Source: an uncultured Sphingomonadaceae bacterium | Lineage (GTDB): Bacteria; Pseudomonadota; Alphaproteobacteria; Sphingomonadales; Sphingomonadaceae | Reading direction: 5' to 3' | Assembly: GCA_937996655.1 (NCBI GenBank) | Contig: CALKUK010000011.1 | Coordinates: 434,001-498,000 of the forward strand | Length of the DNA stretch: 64,000 bases | Shown: positions 34,287 to 43,907 of the stretch, piece by piece | Layout: each line of letters opens with the position of its first letter | Numbering within the stretch: position 1 is the first letter of the stretch | Notes under the pieces: generated by a model | Told to the model about the DNA's origin: nothing | Databases searched by the model: none | The model's input: only the letters and a program-made list of their open reading frames with translations | Translations under genes and position numbers: made by a program

Positions 34287-34775
34287 ATGTGGCGGTATCT
34301 TGGCGGTGCGGCATCCATGTTGGTGCTGATGGGGATCGGCTTTTTCCTCGTGAGAGAAATGGCGGCCAGTCAGGTGCCGCTTCCGCCTGTACCATCTGCA
34401 GCCTCCGACATGGCCTCTAGCGCGCCACTAAAAGCGCCTGTGGCGGATGAAGCGACCAAAGAAGAAAAGCGCTTCAACCGGACCGACCGAGACAAGAATG
34501 GTGACATCGCACGGGCCGAGTTCCTCTATACCCGACAGCGCGCCTTTGCCCGGCTCGACACCAATGGCGACGGTGCCATTTCTTTTGAAGAATATGCCGC
34601 CAAAACAGCCGAGAAGTTCGTCAAGGCCGATGGCGACAAATCCGGGGTGCTGGACCGGCGGGAATTTGCGACGACGCGCATCATCCGAAAGGCAAAGCCG
34701 CCCCAGGCGGACTGCCCGCCCGTCGAAAAATCACCTCAGCCAGCGACGGCGGAGAGTGAGGACGCCGAGGGCTGA
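34287..34775 (+). CDS. Membrane-anchored EF-hand protein
   Basis: The 162-residue protein has one N-terminal membrane helix (about 5-25) and three EF-hand calcium loops: DRDKNGDIARAEF (about 68), DTNGDGAISFEEY (about 92) and DGDKSGVLDRREF (about 114). The bulk should face the periplasm, where it may sense or buffer calcium. The last 40 bases overlap the end of trmFO on the other strand. No partner is evident. Confidence 0.85.
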   Translation: MWRYLGGAASMLVLMGIGFFLVREMAASQVPLPPVPSAASDMASSAPLKAPVADEATKEEKRFNRTDRDKNGDIARAEFLYTRQRAFARLDTNGDGAISFEEYAAKTAEKFVKADGDKSGVLDRREFATTRIIRKAKPPQADCPPVEKSPQPATAESEDAEG

Positions 34776-36085
34776 GGCTCAAGCCAGTCGGCTAGGGCGG
34801 CACGGCCCCGATCCGTATAGAGCTGTTTGCGGTCGGCCTTGCGGCTCCGTTCCGGCAATGGCGGGAACAGCCCGAAATTGACGTTCATCGGTTGAAACGT
34901 ATCGGCATCCGCGCCGCCGGTGATGTGGTTCAGCAGCGCGCCCAATGACGTTTCCAGCGGCGGCAAAGAAGGCTCACGCCCCGCGAGCTCTTCAATCCAA
35001 AAGCGTGCGGCGAGCAGGCCGACGGCTGCGCTTTCAATATAGCCCTCACACCCCGTGATCTGCCCGCCAAAGCGGATATTGGGCCGTGACTTCAGCCGGA
35101 GCGAACCATCGAGCAGCTTGGGGGATTTGATGAAGGTGTTGCGGTGCAGCCCGCCAAGGCGTGCGAACTGGGCATTTTCCAGCCCCGGGATCATGCGGAA
35201 GACACGAACCTGTTCGGCATGCTTCAGCTTGGTCTGAAAACCGACCATGTTCCAGAGCGTGCCCAGCGCATTGTCCTGCCGCAATTGGACGACGGCATAG
35301 GGCCAGCGGCCGGTTTTCGGATTGTCGAGCCCAACCGGCTTCATGGGGCCATGGCGCAACGTATCGACACCGCGTTCCGCCATGACTTCGATGGGCATGC
35401 ATCCGTCAAAATAGGGCGTGTTGGCTTCCCATTCCTTGAACTCGCTCTTTTCACCTGAAATCAGCGCTGCGTGAAAGGCCAGATACTGGTCCTTGTCCAT
35501 TGGGCAGTTGATGTAATCCTTGGAATCGCCTTTGTCCCAGCGGGAGGCCATCCAGGCGATGTCCATATCCACGCTCTCATGATGGACAATCGGTGCCAGC
35601 GCATCAAAGAAGGCGAGGGCATCCTCACCGGTTTCATTGGCAATGGCGTCGGCAAGGGCAGAGCCGGTCAGCGGACCTGTTGCGATGATGGACGGGGCAT
35701 CGGGCAGGGCGTCGATCCTCTCGCGCACCAGCGTGACATTGGGATGGTCTGCCAGTGCCTGAGTGACGGCTTCTGTATAGCCGTCGCGGTCCACGGCGAG
35801 CGCCGAGCCTGCGGGCACGCGGTGGGCGTCTGCCGAGGTGAGAATAAGCGACCCGAGCGTGCGCAATTCCTGATGCAGAAGGCCAACGGCATTGCGGTCC
35901 GCATCGTCGGAGCGGAAGCTGTTGGAACAGACCAGTTCGGCCAGATGATCGGTCTGATGGGCTGCTGTTTTTTCACCGCTGCCGCGCATTTCGGACAGGC
36001 GGACTTTGATGCCGGCCTGCGCCAATTGCCATGCCGCCTCAGACCCGGCGAGGCCGCCGCCGATGATGTGAACCTGATGTGTCAT
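34736..36085 (-). CDS. trmFO: Methylenetetrahydrofolate--tRNA-(uracil-54-C5)-methyltransferase TrmFO
   Basis: TrmFO makes ribothymidine at position 54 of tRNA with FAD and methylenetetrahydrofolate. The 449-residue protein has the FAD-binding HIIGGGLAGSEAAWQLA at its N-terminus, the LVCSNSFRSDD segment near residue 50, and the GCEGYIESAAVGLLAA stretch near residue 330. It is full length. Its 3' end overlaps the convergent EF-hand gene by 40 bases. Confidence 0.95.
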   Translation of the reverse strand: MTHQVHIIGGGLAGSEAAWQLAQAGIKVRLSEMRGSGEKTAAHQTDHLAELVCSNSFRSDDADRNAVGLLHQELRTLGSLILTSADAHRVPAGSALAVDRDGYTEAVTQALADHPNVTLVRERIDALPDAPSIIATGPLTGSALADAIANETGEDALAFFDALAPIVHHESVDMDIAWMASRWDKGDSKDYINCPMDKDQYLAFHAALISGEKSEFKEWEANTPYFDGCMPIEVMAERGVDTLRHGPMKPVGLDNPKTGRWPYAVVQLRQDNALGTLWNMVGFQTKLKHAEQVRVFRMIPGLENAQFARLGGLHRNTFIKSPKLLDGSLRLKSRPNIRFGGQITGCEGYIESAAVGLLAARFWIEELAGREPSLPPLETSLGALLNHITGGADADTFQPMNVNFGLFPPLPERSRKADRKQLYTDRGRAALADWLEPQPSASSLSAVAG

Positions 36086-36145
36086 GCAGCGCCTCTAGGC
36101 AATCTGCGCGCCGAAGGCGAGAGGGGGAAGGGGGGAGGCCTATGT

Positions 36146-36601
36146 TCACCCGGGCGGGTGCGCTTCTCCAGCCAATAGCGCCTCAATATCCGCGGTGGGT
36201 CGGTTCGTCATGTCTTTGGGAATTTCGCTGACAATGCGGGCCGCAATGTCCTGGGGCCATAAAATGCGCAGCCTCCCCAGCGTGTGCGGAGCGGCAATAA
36301 CGATGAGCTTCTCGAAATCTCCGCTGTGCACCCGCGCCGTCAGCATCGCGGCGATATCGGCTGCAAATCGGTCTTCCGCCTGTTGGTGAAAGTTGGTTTC
36401 CTCCATGGCGGGGCGAGCAAGACCAAAGCGCTGGCCCCGTATGCCAGGGGCATCCGTTTTGATCTCACTGTCTTTGCGATCCTGGCGCTCCTCATGACTT
36501 TCTGTGCGCAGGATGATCTGATCCAGAGGGCCATCGTTGCGGAACAACATCCACTTTCGGCCGTCGGCCACAAGGACGAGCGCATGGTGAGGAACGAGCA
36601 T
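36146..36601 (-). CDS. Host-attachment-family protein
   Basis: The 151-residue product matches the family annotated as 'protein required for attachment to host cells', with an eRF1/Pelota-like central fold: ALVLVADGRKWMLF at the start, a variable charged segment, then FEKLIVIAAPHTLGRLR near residue 100. The family name comes from a plant-attachment phenotype and says little about the molecular function. A TTG at 36619 could extend it by six residues. Cytoplasmic. No operon partners. Confidence 0.78.
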   Translation of the reverse strand: MLVPHHALVLVADGRKWMLFRNDGPLDQIILRTESHEERQDRKDSEIKTDAPGIRGQRFGLARPAMEETNFHQQAEDRFAADIAAMLTARVHSGDFEKLIVIAAPHTLGRLRILWPQDIAARIVSEIPKDMTNRPTADIEALLAGEAHPPG

Positions 36602-36685
36602 GTGCTTGGTAACGTGCAACAGCTTTGCTTTGTTCCACTGGACAGAGGCACTGCAGACAGTGCAGTCTAACGGCCAGGGGGATTT

Positions 36686-37336
36686 ATGGGGCCAAACACC
36701 ACGATGATGAAATTATGCCTGTGGGGATCACTCCTCGCAGGCGGGACCTACCTCGGGGTGGTTGCGGCAGACCTGCATGGCCCGATGACGATTGTCTGGA
36801 AGGGCAGCGGCGTCGCGCTGCTGGCCATTTTCGCGCTGTTGCGTGCGCGATCCAGCGATGGCGTGATGCTTGCCGGCGTGATGGCGCTTGGCGCTTTGGG
36901 GGATGTTCTGCTCGATTTGGTGTTTATCTGGGGCGCGGTCTCCTTTGCATTGGGGCACATCCTCGCCGTCTTTCTCTATCGCCGGAATGTGCGTCCCGGT
37001 CTTCCATCCTCCCAGCGCGCTCTGGGCCTTGTTCTGATGGTCAGCACACCCGTGATCGCTTGGCAGGTGACGCACGACGTCTCCGTTGTGGGCTATGCCC
37101 TCTTGCTGGGTCTGATGGCGGCAAGCGCCTGGACGAGCCGCTTTTCCCGCTATCGCGTCGGCCTTGGGGCCGTGATGTTTGTTGTTTCGGATCTGCTGAT
37201 TTTCGCCCGTATGGGGCCACTTGCCGGGTCGGTGTTTGCCAGCCTGGCGATCTGGGCGCTCTATTATGGCGGCCAATTGCTCATCACCTTAGGGGTGACC
37301 CAAGGTTTGGGCGCTCGCGGGCGGAGCTTGCTCTAA
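36686..37336 (+). CDS. YhhN/TMEM86-family lysoplasmalogenase-like protein
   Basis: This 216-residue protein has about eight closely packed hydrophobic helices and the family signature GDVLLDL near residue 73 with FALGHILAVFLY near residue 90. Animal TMEM86 and a few bacterial relatives hydrolyse the vinyl-ether bond of lysoplasmalogens; the bacterial substrate here is unknown. An AGGGGG ribosome site precedes the ATG. It converges on the DUF952 gene with a four-base overlap. Confidence 0.82.
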   Translation: MGPNTTMMKLCLWGSLLAGGTYLGVVAADLHGPMTIVWKGSGVALLAIFALLRARSSDGVMLAGVMALGALGDVLLDLVFIWGAVSFALGHILAVFLYRRNVRPGLPSSQRALGLVLMVSTPVIAWQVTHDVSVVGYALLLGLMAASAWTSRFSRYRVGLGAVMFVVSDLLIFARMGPLAGSVFASLAIWALYYGGQLLITLGVTQGLGARGRSLL

Positions 37337-37677
37337 AGCTCGACGCTAGCGGGCTCTGATGGGGGCGTGGAGGCTGGTCGTACGGTGATGACCGACGACA
37401 TTGGGAGGTCCGCATAAAGATGCGGGAACAACGCTCCGCCGCGGGAGACTTCCCAACGGATGGCGTCGCCAAGGGCGGTTAGATCGATCTCCGCGATGAC
37501 CAAGCCGCTCTGACCCGCAAAATGCTTCTCCAGTGTGCCGCCAACCTGTGCGTCTGTGGAGAGATGGATGTAGCCATCGGCAAGATCGACCGGCGCGCCG
37601 AGGAAGCGGCCATCCGCCTCAAACTGCGCCCATTGGTCAGCTGTCAGGATTTTGAAGGCGGTCGTTTCGCCCGTCAT
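37333..37677 (-). CDS. DUF952 family protein
   Basis: A 114-residue DUF952 protein, recognisable by the FKILTADQWAQF start, the DGYIHLST motif near residue 34 and LFPHLYADLP near residue 83. The family is related to poly-ADP-ribose-transferase-like folds but has no settled function. It overlaps the upstream oxidoreductase gene by four bases. Confidence 0.86.
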   Translation of the reverse strand: MTGETTAFKILTADQWAQFEADGRFLGAPVDLADGYIHLSTDAQVGGTLEKHFAGQSGLVIAEIDLTALGDAIRWEVSRGGALFPHLYADLPMSSVITVRPASTPPSEPASVEL

Positions 37678-38660
37678 GGCATCACAACCGCGCGGCCGAT
37701 GACATCACGGCGTTCTAAGGCCAGCAACGCGTCTCCTGCGTGATCAAGCGGGAAACGATGCGAAATAGTGGGCCGCATCACGCCCTTGCCAGCCAACTCG
37801 ATAAGGGCCGCGCGGGTCCTAGCCCCTAATGCCGGGTTGCGCCGTGTGGCTTCTCCAGCGCGCAGACCCATGACGGTATAGCCCTTGATCAGCACATGGT
37901 TGGCTGGAAATTTGGGGATCTCACCACTGGCAAAGCCGACGATCAGATACCGGCCACCCCAACCGAGCGTGCGCGTGGCTGTGATGGCGAGCGGGCCACC
38001 TACGGGATCATAGACAACATCCACGCCCTTGCCGCCGGTCGCCGCCTTGATGGCATCGGGTAGATCTGGGGTGTCGTTGAGGAAAACATGGTCAGCGCCC
38101 GCCGCACGAAGGGCAGAAAGCTTGGCCTCATTCGACGCCAGCCCGATGACGGTCGCGCCCTTATGTTTGCCAAGCTGAACAGCGGCCATGCCGACACCGC
38201 CGCTTGCGCCGAGCACCAGCAGCGTTTCGCCCGGCTGGATGTCGGCCTTGTCGTTGAGGGCATGCCAAGCCGTGGTCGCCGCCACATACCAGGCAGCCCC
38301 TTCTTCATAGGTCAGCGCGTCTGGCAGAGGGAAGATTTGCCCGACAGAGGCCACGGCCTGCTCGGCAAAGCCGCCCAGCCGGAGCTGCGCCATAACGCGG
38401 TCCCCCGCGTTGAAGCCGGTCACATCGGCACCAACTTCAAGGATGTCGCCTGCCACTTCCATGCCCGGCACAAAGGGAAGATCGGGGCGGAGTTGATATC
38501 CGCCCCGCGTCATCAGCAAATCGGGGAAGTTCGCGCCTGCGGCCCTGATGGCGATCCGCACGTCACCCGCCGCCAAAGGCGGACAGGGCAGCGTGCGGAT
38601 CTCAAGAGAGCCGGGGCCCTCCAATGCGGCGCAGACGGCGGCGCGGTAGGTCTGGCTCAA
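37674..38660 (-). CDS. NADPH:quinone oxidoreductase-like zinc-independent dehydrogenase
   Basis: The 328-residue medium-chain dehydrogenase has the GAGANFPDLLMTRGGYQ-type N-terminal domain and the Rossmann motif LGASGGVGMAAVQLGK near residue 150, as in quinone oxidoreductases (QOR-like) that lack zinc ligands. I placed the start at TTG 38660, which overlaps the thiolase stop (TTGA); the frame extends to 38705 inside the thiolase gene. It lies between thiolase and DUF952 in one overlapping unit, suggesting acyl-CoA or enone metabolism. Confidence 0.82.
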   Translation of the reverse strand: MSQTYRAAVCAALEGPGSLEIRTLPCPPLAAGDVRIAIRAAGANFPDLLMTRGGYQLRPDLPFVPGMEVAGDILEVGADVTGFNAGDRVMAQLRLGGFAEQAVASVGQIFPLPDALTYEEGAAWYVAATTAWHALNDKADIQPGETLLVLGASGGVGMAAVQLGKHKGATVIGLASNEAKLSALRAAGADHVFLNDTPDLPDAIKAATGGKGVDVVYDPVGGPLAITATRTLGWGGRYLIVGFASGEIPKFPANHVLIKGYTVMGLRAGEATRRNPALGARTRAALIELAGKGVMRPTISHRFPLDHAGDALLALERRDVIGRAVVMP

Positions 38661-39904
38661 AGACGTTCGATGATGATCGCCGGGGCCATGCCACCTGCGG
38701 CACACATGGTGACGAGGCCAAAGCGCCCGCCCGAACGTTCCAGTTCATCAAGCGCTGTGCCGATCAGCATCGAGCCGGTCGCGCCAATCGGATGGCCAAG
38801 TGCCATGGCGCCGCCATTGATGTTGACCTTGGTGCGGTCCAGATCGAGATCACGGATGAACTTTTCTGCAACGACAGCAAAAGCTTCGTTGATTTCCCAA
38901 ACGTCGATGTCTTCAACCTTCAGACCGGCCTTGGACAGCGCCTTCTTGGCGGCCGGCACGGGGGCATTGAGCATCAGCGTGGGATCATCACCCTGATTAA
39001 CGTAGCAGACAACGCGGCCGCGCGGCTTCAGGCCATGCTTGTCCGCATATTCCTTGCTGGTGATCAGAACGGCGCCGGCGCCATCGACCACGCCCGAGCT
39101 GTTACCGGCATGGTGCACGCCCTTCCAGTTCAGTTCGGGATAGCGGCGCTGGATCTGCTTGCGGAACGTGGTGCCGCCCAGATCGAAATCAGCAATGCCA
39201 TCAAAGCTGGCCTTCAGCGAGGCAAGGCCTTCCGCCGTTGTCTCGGGACGCGGAAATTCTTCATGGTCCAGCGCAACGGTGCCGTCGGGGTTGTGGACAG
39301 TGATGAGTGACTTGTCGAAACGGCCTTCGCGGATGGCGCGGTCGGCGCGCTCCTGGCTAACAAGGGCGAGGGCATCAAGCGCTTCGCGGGGAATGCCTTC
39401 CATCGCCGCAATCGCGTCGCCGCAGACGCCCTGATGCGACTGGGGGTGGATCGCGTCGAGTTCCGGGTTGCCAGAACCCATGCCGAGCGGCTTGACGCCG
39501 GCATTGGCCAGTTCCGCACCATAGGCTGACGTGAAGCTCATCATTTCGGTTCCGCCTGCGATAACGCAGTCTTCCATGCCCGACATGATAGCGGCGGTTG
39601 CGAGGTTCACGGAGGTGATGCCGCCGCCACAGAAACGGTCGAGCGTCATGCCGCTGGCGCCAATGTCATAACCGGCGGCCAAAGCGGCCATACGGCCAAG
39701 ATCGCCACCCTGTTTGCCATTTTGCGAGGAGGTGGACCAGATGACATCGTCCACGGTTGAGGTGTCGAGGTTGTTGCGTTCCTTCAGCGCCTTCAGGACA
39801 GTCGCTGCCAGATGCTGCGGGTGAAGGTGGGACAGGGCGCCCTTGCCGGGTTTGCCAACGCCGCGCGGGGTGCGGCATGCGTCGATGATGTAAGCTTCAG
39901 CCAT
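38657..39904 (-). CDS. Acetyl-CoA acetyltransferase family thiolase
   Basis: The 415-residue thiolase has the nucleophilic Cys in LDRFCGGG (near residue 87), the catalytic His in GHPIGATGS (near 365) and the second Cys in TMCAAGGM (near 399). It should cleave or form 3-ketoacyl-CoA; chain length cannot be told. A GGGAGAG ribosome site supports the ATG at 39904 rather than the upstream start at 39925. It is first in a three-gene overlapping unit with the oxidoreductase and DUF952 genes. Confidence 0.9.
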   Translation of the reverse strand: MAEAYIIDACRTPRGVGKPGKGALSHLHPQHLAATVLKALKERNNLDTSTVDDVIWSTSSQNGKQGGDLGRMAALAAGYDIGASGMTLDRFCGGGITSVNLATAAIMSGMEDCVIAGGTEMMSFTSAYGAELANAGVKPLGMGSGNPELDAIHPQSHQGVCGDAIAAMEGIPREALDALALVSQERADRAIREGRFDKSLITVHNPDGTVALDHEEFPRPETTAEGLASLKASFDGIADFDLGGTTFRKQIQRRYPELNWKGVHHAGNSSGVVDGAGAVLITSKEYADKHGLKPRGRVVCYVNQGDDPTLMLNAPVPAAKKALSKAGLKVEDIDVWEINEAFAVVAEKFIRDLDLDRTKVNINGGAMALGHPIGATGSMLIGTALDELERSGGRFGLVTMCAAGGMAPAIIIERL

Positions 39905-40007
39905 TGAGTCTCTCCCAATCTTCAAATGAGTCGTGCTTTCCCTTTACGTAAACGGGTGGTCGTTGCAAGTTCAAGTCGCCGCGCAAGGACCTAGCAAAAG
40001 TGTGGGG

Positions 40008-41021
40008 TTACGAGGTACTGCCGAGGGTGAGCCGCACATGCGTCCCGCTGTCGATCCAGGTTTCGCGCCGGGCATGTATTTGTTCGCTCAGCGCCTCAAC
40101 AATCAGTTCCCCAAGGCCCGGCTTTGCGGCCGGATCAAGGGTTGTCCGGGTTCCATTGTCGGAGACTTGAAACACATAGCCTTCGGATGTGCGGGAGAGT
40201 GTGACGGTGATGGTGCCGTTCGGTCGGCCCACAAAGGCGTGCTTGATGGCGTTGGTCATCAGTTCAGCGGCGATAAGCGACAGGTTCATGATCGTTTCAA
40301 CGGGTAGGTCGACATGATCAATTCGGATGTCGCAGCTGATATGGGTGGCATTGGTGGCTGCAGTTAGATCCTCAAAAAGCCCGTTGAAATGTGCATCGAG
40401 CGAGACTGAGGCGCTTTCTGGATCATGAAGGCGCCTGTGGATGCTCGAAAACAGCCGAATACGGCGTATGGCGTCGTCCAATATGTCCGTCGCTTCCATC
40501 GGGGTATCGCGCACGGCGGACTTCTGCATGGACAGGATTGCCACGAGAAACGCCATGTTGTTGGCCACGCGGTGCTGGAGTTCTCTGAACAGATAGGCCC
40601 GCTGTTCGGCCAAGTCGGCATTGGTCTGCCGCTCTACCTCCAGCTTGTCCGCAACATTGCGCAGATGATCAATGATCGTGACCGCAATGGCGACGACACC
40701 CCAGAAAAATAGCAGAGCCAGCGAGATCTGCGGCGTCATGACGAAACTGTTGGTGGGGGAGATGAAGAGATACCAAGCTGTCAGGCCGCTCAGGATGCTC
40801 GCTAAGATGGCGGGGCCACGTCCTGCGAGGAACGCGATCAGCAAAATGGCGGGTAGAAAGGTAATGAACGGCAGGCCGGGCGGCAGCACGCCGATCAGTT
40901 TCACACGAAGGAGCAGCGCCAGACCGAAAGTGGCAAAGGCAAAAAGATAGCCGAGCACAGGTCTGCCGAGCAGCAGGCTGGCCAGCGCAGCGGGCCGTCC
41001 GCGCAGGAGGGGCTGGGGCAT
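40008..41021 (-). CDS. Membrane sensor histidine kinase (HisKA_2/HWE type, DUF4118-like sensor)
   Basis: The 337-residue kinase has four closely spaced membrane helices (about 22-118) resembling the DUF4118/KdpD membrane module, then a HisKA_2-type dimerisation domain with the phospho-acceptor His150 in RELQHRVANNMA, and an HATPase domain with the N-box AAELMTNAIKHAF (about 243) and a G1 box VSDNGT. This kinase group often feeds the alphaproteobacterial general stress response or light signalling. No response regulator is adjacent, so it is an orphan here. Confidence 0.87.
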   Translation of the reverse strand: MPQPLLRGRPAALASLLLGRPVLGYLFAFATFGLALLLRVKLIGVLPPGLPFITFLPAILLIAFLAGRGPAILASILSGLTAWYLFISPTNSFVMTPQISLALLFFWGVVAIAVTIIDHLRNVADKLEVERQTNADLAEQRAYLFRELQHRVANNMAFLVAILSMQKSAVRDTPMEATDILDDAIRRIRLFSSIHRRLHDPESASVSLDAHFNGLFEDLTAATNATHISCDIRIDHVDLPVETIMNLSLIAAELMTNAIKHAFVGRPNGTITVTLSRTSEGYVFQVSDNGTRTTLDPAAKPGLGELIVEALSEQIHARRETWIDSGTHVRLTLGSTS

Positions 41022-41191
41022 GGGCCAGTTTATGTCCGCCTTCGAATTGCCCGTAAATGCGATGGCGCGCCAAATGCGGCCACTGCCACTTAAATCACGG
41101 CGAGGCGGTGATTTTTTTAGCCAAGGCCGTCACACCCTTGTGGCGGTCCGGTCGACGGTATAGCCATGCGGCAACGATATAGGAGACCGAC

Positions 41192-42334
41192 ATGACTGAA
41201 TTGCCCGAAAAATCCCTTCTGATCCGCACGCTCGTGAAGCCGGAAGGGCAACTGGATATCTATCTGGAAGATACCGCGGTCGAACAGCCGGGCGACAATC
41301 AGGTGCTGGTCAAGGTGTTCGCTGCTCCCATCAATCCTTCTGATCTTGGCCTGTTGGTCGGTGCAGCGGACATGTCGTCGGCCCGTCAGACAAGCCAGAA
41401 CGGCCACCCGGCGGTGACGGCAGATGTTCCTGCGGCCGGACTGCGCGCAATGGCGGGCCGGCTAGGGGAAGCGATGCCGTTGGGGAATGAAGGCTGCGGC
41501 GTCGTTATTGCGGCGGGCAGCAGTGATGCAGCCCAAGCCCTGATGGGCAAGACAGTCGCGCTGCTGGGCGGTGCCATGTATTCCCAATATCGCACTTTGC
41601 CTGTGCAGATGTGCATGGAACTGCCCGATGGAACAGACCCGAAGGATGGGGCGTCCTGCTTCGTCAACCCGCTGACGGCGCTCGGTTTCGTCGAAACGGT
41701 AAAGCGTGAAGGCCATACCGGCATTGTGCACACGGCCGCAGCCTCCAACCTTGGCCAGATGCTCAACCGCATCTGCATCGCCGATGGGATGCCGCTGATC
41801 AATGTCGTGCGCAGTCAGGCGCAGATTGATCTGCTGAAAGGGCAGGGCGCGACCTACGTGTTCGATTCGACATCGGACAGCTTCATGGCGGATCTGACGG
41901 CAGCGCTGGTTGAAACCGGCATTACCTGCGCCTTTGACGCCATTGGCGGCGGCAAGCAGGGCAGCATGATCATGTCGGCAATGGAAGCAGCGGCGGTCAA
42001 GCGCATGAAGGAATATAGCCGCTACGGTTCTGACACGTTCAAGCAGCTCTACATCTATGGCGGGCTGGACATGTCACCGACGGTTCTTACACGCAGCTTT
42101 GGCTTTAGCTGGTCGGTCTCCGGCTGGCTGTTGACCCCTTTCATGCAAAAGGTTGGCCCCGAAGTCGTCGGGAAGATGCGCGCGCGGGTCGTGGCCGAAC
42201 TGAAGACAACCTTTGCCAGCCATTACAGCCATGAAATTTCGCTCGTTGAGGCGCTGAACCTCGAGACGCTTCAGGCGTACAATGCCAAGCGCACCGGAGA
42301 AAAATACCTTATCCTGCCGCACAAGGGAGCCTAA
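41192..42334 (+). CDS. Zinc-type alcohol dehydrogenase-like oxidoreductase
   Basis: The 380-residue protein is a medium-chain reductase: GroES-like N-terminal domain with PINPSDLGLLVG, then a Rossmann domain that starts near IVHTAAASNLGQML (residue 175). The usual structural zinc cysteines are not seen, so it may be of the zinc-independent 2-enoyl reductase branch. A TAGGAG ribosome site precedes the ATG. The SDR gene follows two bases after its stop, so the two are probably an operon. Confidence 0.82.
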   Translation: MTELPEKSLLIRTLVKPEGQLDIYLEDTAVEQPGDNQVLVKVFAAPINPSDLGLLVGAADMSSARQTSQNGHPAVTADVPAAGLRAMAGRLGEAMPLGNEGCGVVIAAGSSDAAQALMGKTVALLGGAMYSQYRTLPVQMCMELPDGTDPKDGASCFVNPLTALGFVETVKREGHTGIVHTAAASNLGQMLNRICIADGMPLINVVRSQAQIDLLKGQGATYVFDSTSDSFMADLTAALVETGITCAFDAIGGGKQGSMIMSAMEAAAVKRMKEYSRYGSDTFKQLYIYGGLDMSPTVLTRSFGFSWSVSGWLLTPFMQKVGPEVVGKMRARVVAELKTTFASHYSHEISLVEALNLETLQAYNAKRTGEKYLILPHKGA

Positions 42335-42336
42335 GC

Positions 42337-43110
42337 ATGGCTGATCTCGATGGACGCATTGCCCTCGTCACCGGTGCCTCGCGGGGGATTGGCGCCGCTA
42401 CAGCCCGCGCGCTGGCATCAGCGGGTGCAAAGGTCATCGTGACGGATCTCAGCGAGCCGTCCGATATCGCGACGGACATTGGGGGGCTGTCCCGTGCGCA
42501 GGATGTCACCAGCGAGGCCGACTGGGCGGACACCATGGCGTTTATCCAGAAGGAAGCAGGTGGCCTCGACATTCTCGTCAACAATGCCGGGCTTTTTCTA
42601 ATGAAGCCGCTTTCCGACACGACGCTGGAAGAGTGGCGCAAGCTCCATGCCGTCAATGTGGAAGGCGTGTTTCTGGGGACTAAGGCGGCGATCCCGCTGC
42701 TGGCGGCCCGCGCGGCCAAATGGAAAGGCGGCACAGCCATCATCAACTTGTCGTCGGTTGCAGGGCTCGTCGGGGCGGCAGGGGCGGCTTGCTACAACGC
42801 ATCCAAGGGTGCCGTGCGCCTGTTCACCAAAGGTGTTGCGCTTGAAGTCGCATCGGCGGGCATCCGCGTCAATTCCGTGCATCCGGGCATTATCGAAACC
42901 AAGATGGGCGATGAGGTGGTCTCAGGTTTTTCGGCCTTAGGCGGCATGGGCGAAAATGAGGCGCGCGCTCAGGCGGCTCAAATTCACCCGCTCGGCCATA
43001 TGGGACAGCCTCAGAATATTGCCGATGCCATCGTGTTTCTGGCGTCCGACCGCGCGGCGTTCATGACTGGCTCTGAACTGGTCGTCGATGGCGGGATGAC
43101 TGCCAGCTGA
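42337..43110 (+). CDS. Short-chain dehydrogenase/reductase
   Basis: A classical 257-residue SDR: cofactor motif TGASRGIGAA near residue 13, NNAG near residue 83, catalytic Ser in NLSSVAG (near 144) and the YNASKG Tyr/Lys pair (near 157). Asp37 after the second strand suggests NAD rather than NADP preference. Substrate unknown. It is coupled to the preceding dehydrogenase and has an AAGGGAG ribosome site inside that gene's end. Confidence 0.88.
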   Translation: MADLDGRIALVTGASRGIGAATARALASAGAKVIVTDLSEPSDIATDIGGLSRAQDVTSEADWADTMAFIQKEAGGLDILVNNAGLFLMKPLSDTTLEEWRKLHAVNVEGVFLGTKAAIPLLAARAAKWKGGTAIINLSSVAGLVGAAGAACYNASKGAVRLFTKGVALEVASAGIRVNSVHPGIIETKMGDEVVSGFSALGGMGENEARAQAAQIHPLGHMGQPQNIADAIVFLASDRAAFMTGSELVVDGGMTAS

Positions 43111-43190
43111 CATTGGCTGCGGTCCGGCGGAAAGGGACAAAAGAATCCCTCTTTCGCCGCGTGCGGAGGTCGCCTAAAGCCCCGTCCGCA

Positions 43191-43907
43191 ATGCACGCCT
43201 ACGCCAATCCGGCCCGATTCCTGAAAATAGCCCGCCCGCTGACGCCTGTCTTCTTGGGTCTCGGTTTGTTGCTGGTGCTTTTCGGCAGCTATGCGGGACT
43301 GGTGCTGACGCCTCCTGATTACCTTCAGGGGGATAGTGTCAGGATCATGTATGTTCATGTGCCTGCCGCTTGGCTTGGCATGGGGGGATGGTCCGGCATT
43401 GCGATTGCGAGCATCGTCCAGCTTGTGTGGCGTCATCCTTTGGCAGGCGTGTCAGCGCGCGCCATTGCGGCCCCCGGCGCTTTGTTTACGGCCATCTGCC
43501 TTATAACGGGCTCCATCTGGGGCCGCCCAACCTGGGGTACCTGGTGGGAATGGGATGGTCGGATGACGTCCATGCTCATCCTCCTGTTTCTCTATTTCGG
43601 ATATATGGCGCTCGCCAATGCCAGCGATGAACGCACCAGCGTCAGCCGTGCAACGGCGATTTTCGGCATTGTTGGCGCGGTGAACATCCCGATCATCAAC
43701 CGCTCGGTTGTCTGGTGGAACTCGCTGCATCAGGGCCCCTCGATCACGCTGCGCGGTTCAACCATATCGTCGGAGATCCTTTGGCCGCTCCTGCCGATGG
43801 TCATCGGTTTTTCGCTGTTGTTTGGTGGCATCGTGCTGATGCGGATGCGGGCCAACCTTGCCGAGGCCAAAGTGGAAGCGCGGATGCGGCGCATGGCCGC
43901 GTCATGA
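43191..43907 (+). CDS. ccmC: Haem exporter permease CcmC
   Basis: CcmC delivers haem to the periplasmic chaperone CcmE in system I cytochrome c maturation. The 238-residue protein has six membrane helices and the haem-handling WGTWWEWDGRMTS segment near residue 118. The frame opens at 43113, but MHAYANPARF at 43191 is the family-like start. It leads an overlapping run ccmC-D-E-F-G-H-I. ccmA and ccmB are not in the window. Confidence 0.94.
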   Translation: MHAYANPARFLKIARPLTPVFLGLGLLLVLFGSYAGLVLTPPDYLQGDSVRIMYVHVPAAWLGMGGWSGIAIASIVQLVWRHPLAGVSARAIAAPGALFTAICLITGSIWGRPTWGTWWEWDGRMTSMLILLFLYFGYMALANASDERTSVSRATAIFGIVGAVNIPIINRSVVWWNSLHQGPSITLRGSTISSEILWPLLPMVIGFSLLFGGIVLMRMRANLAEAKVEARMRRMAAS

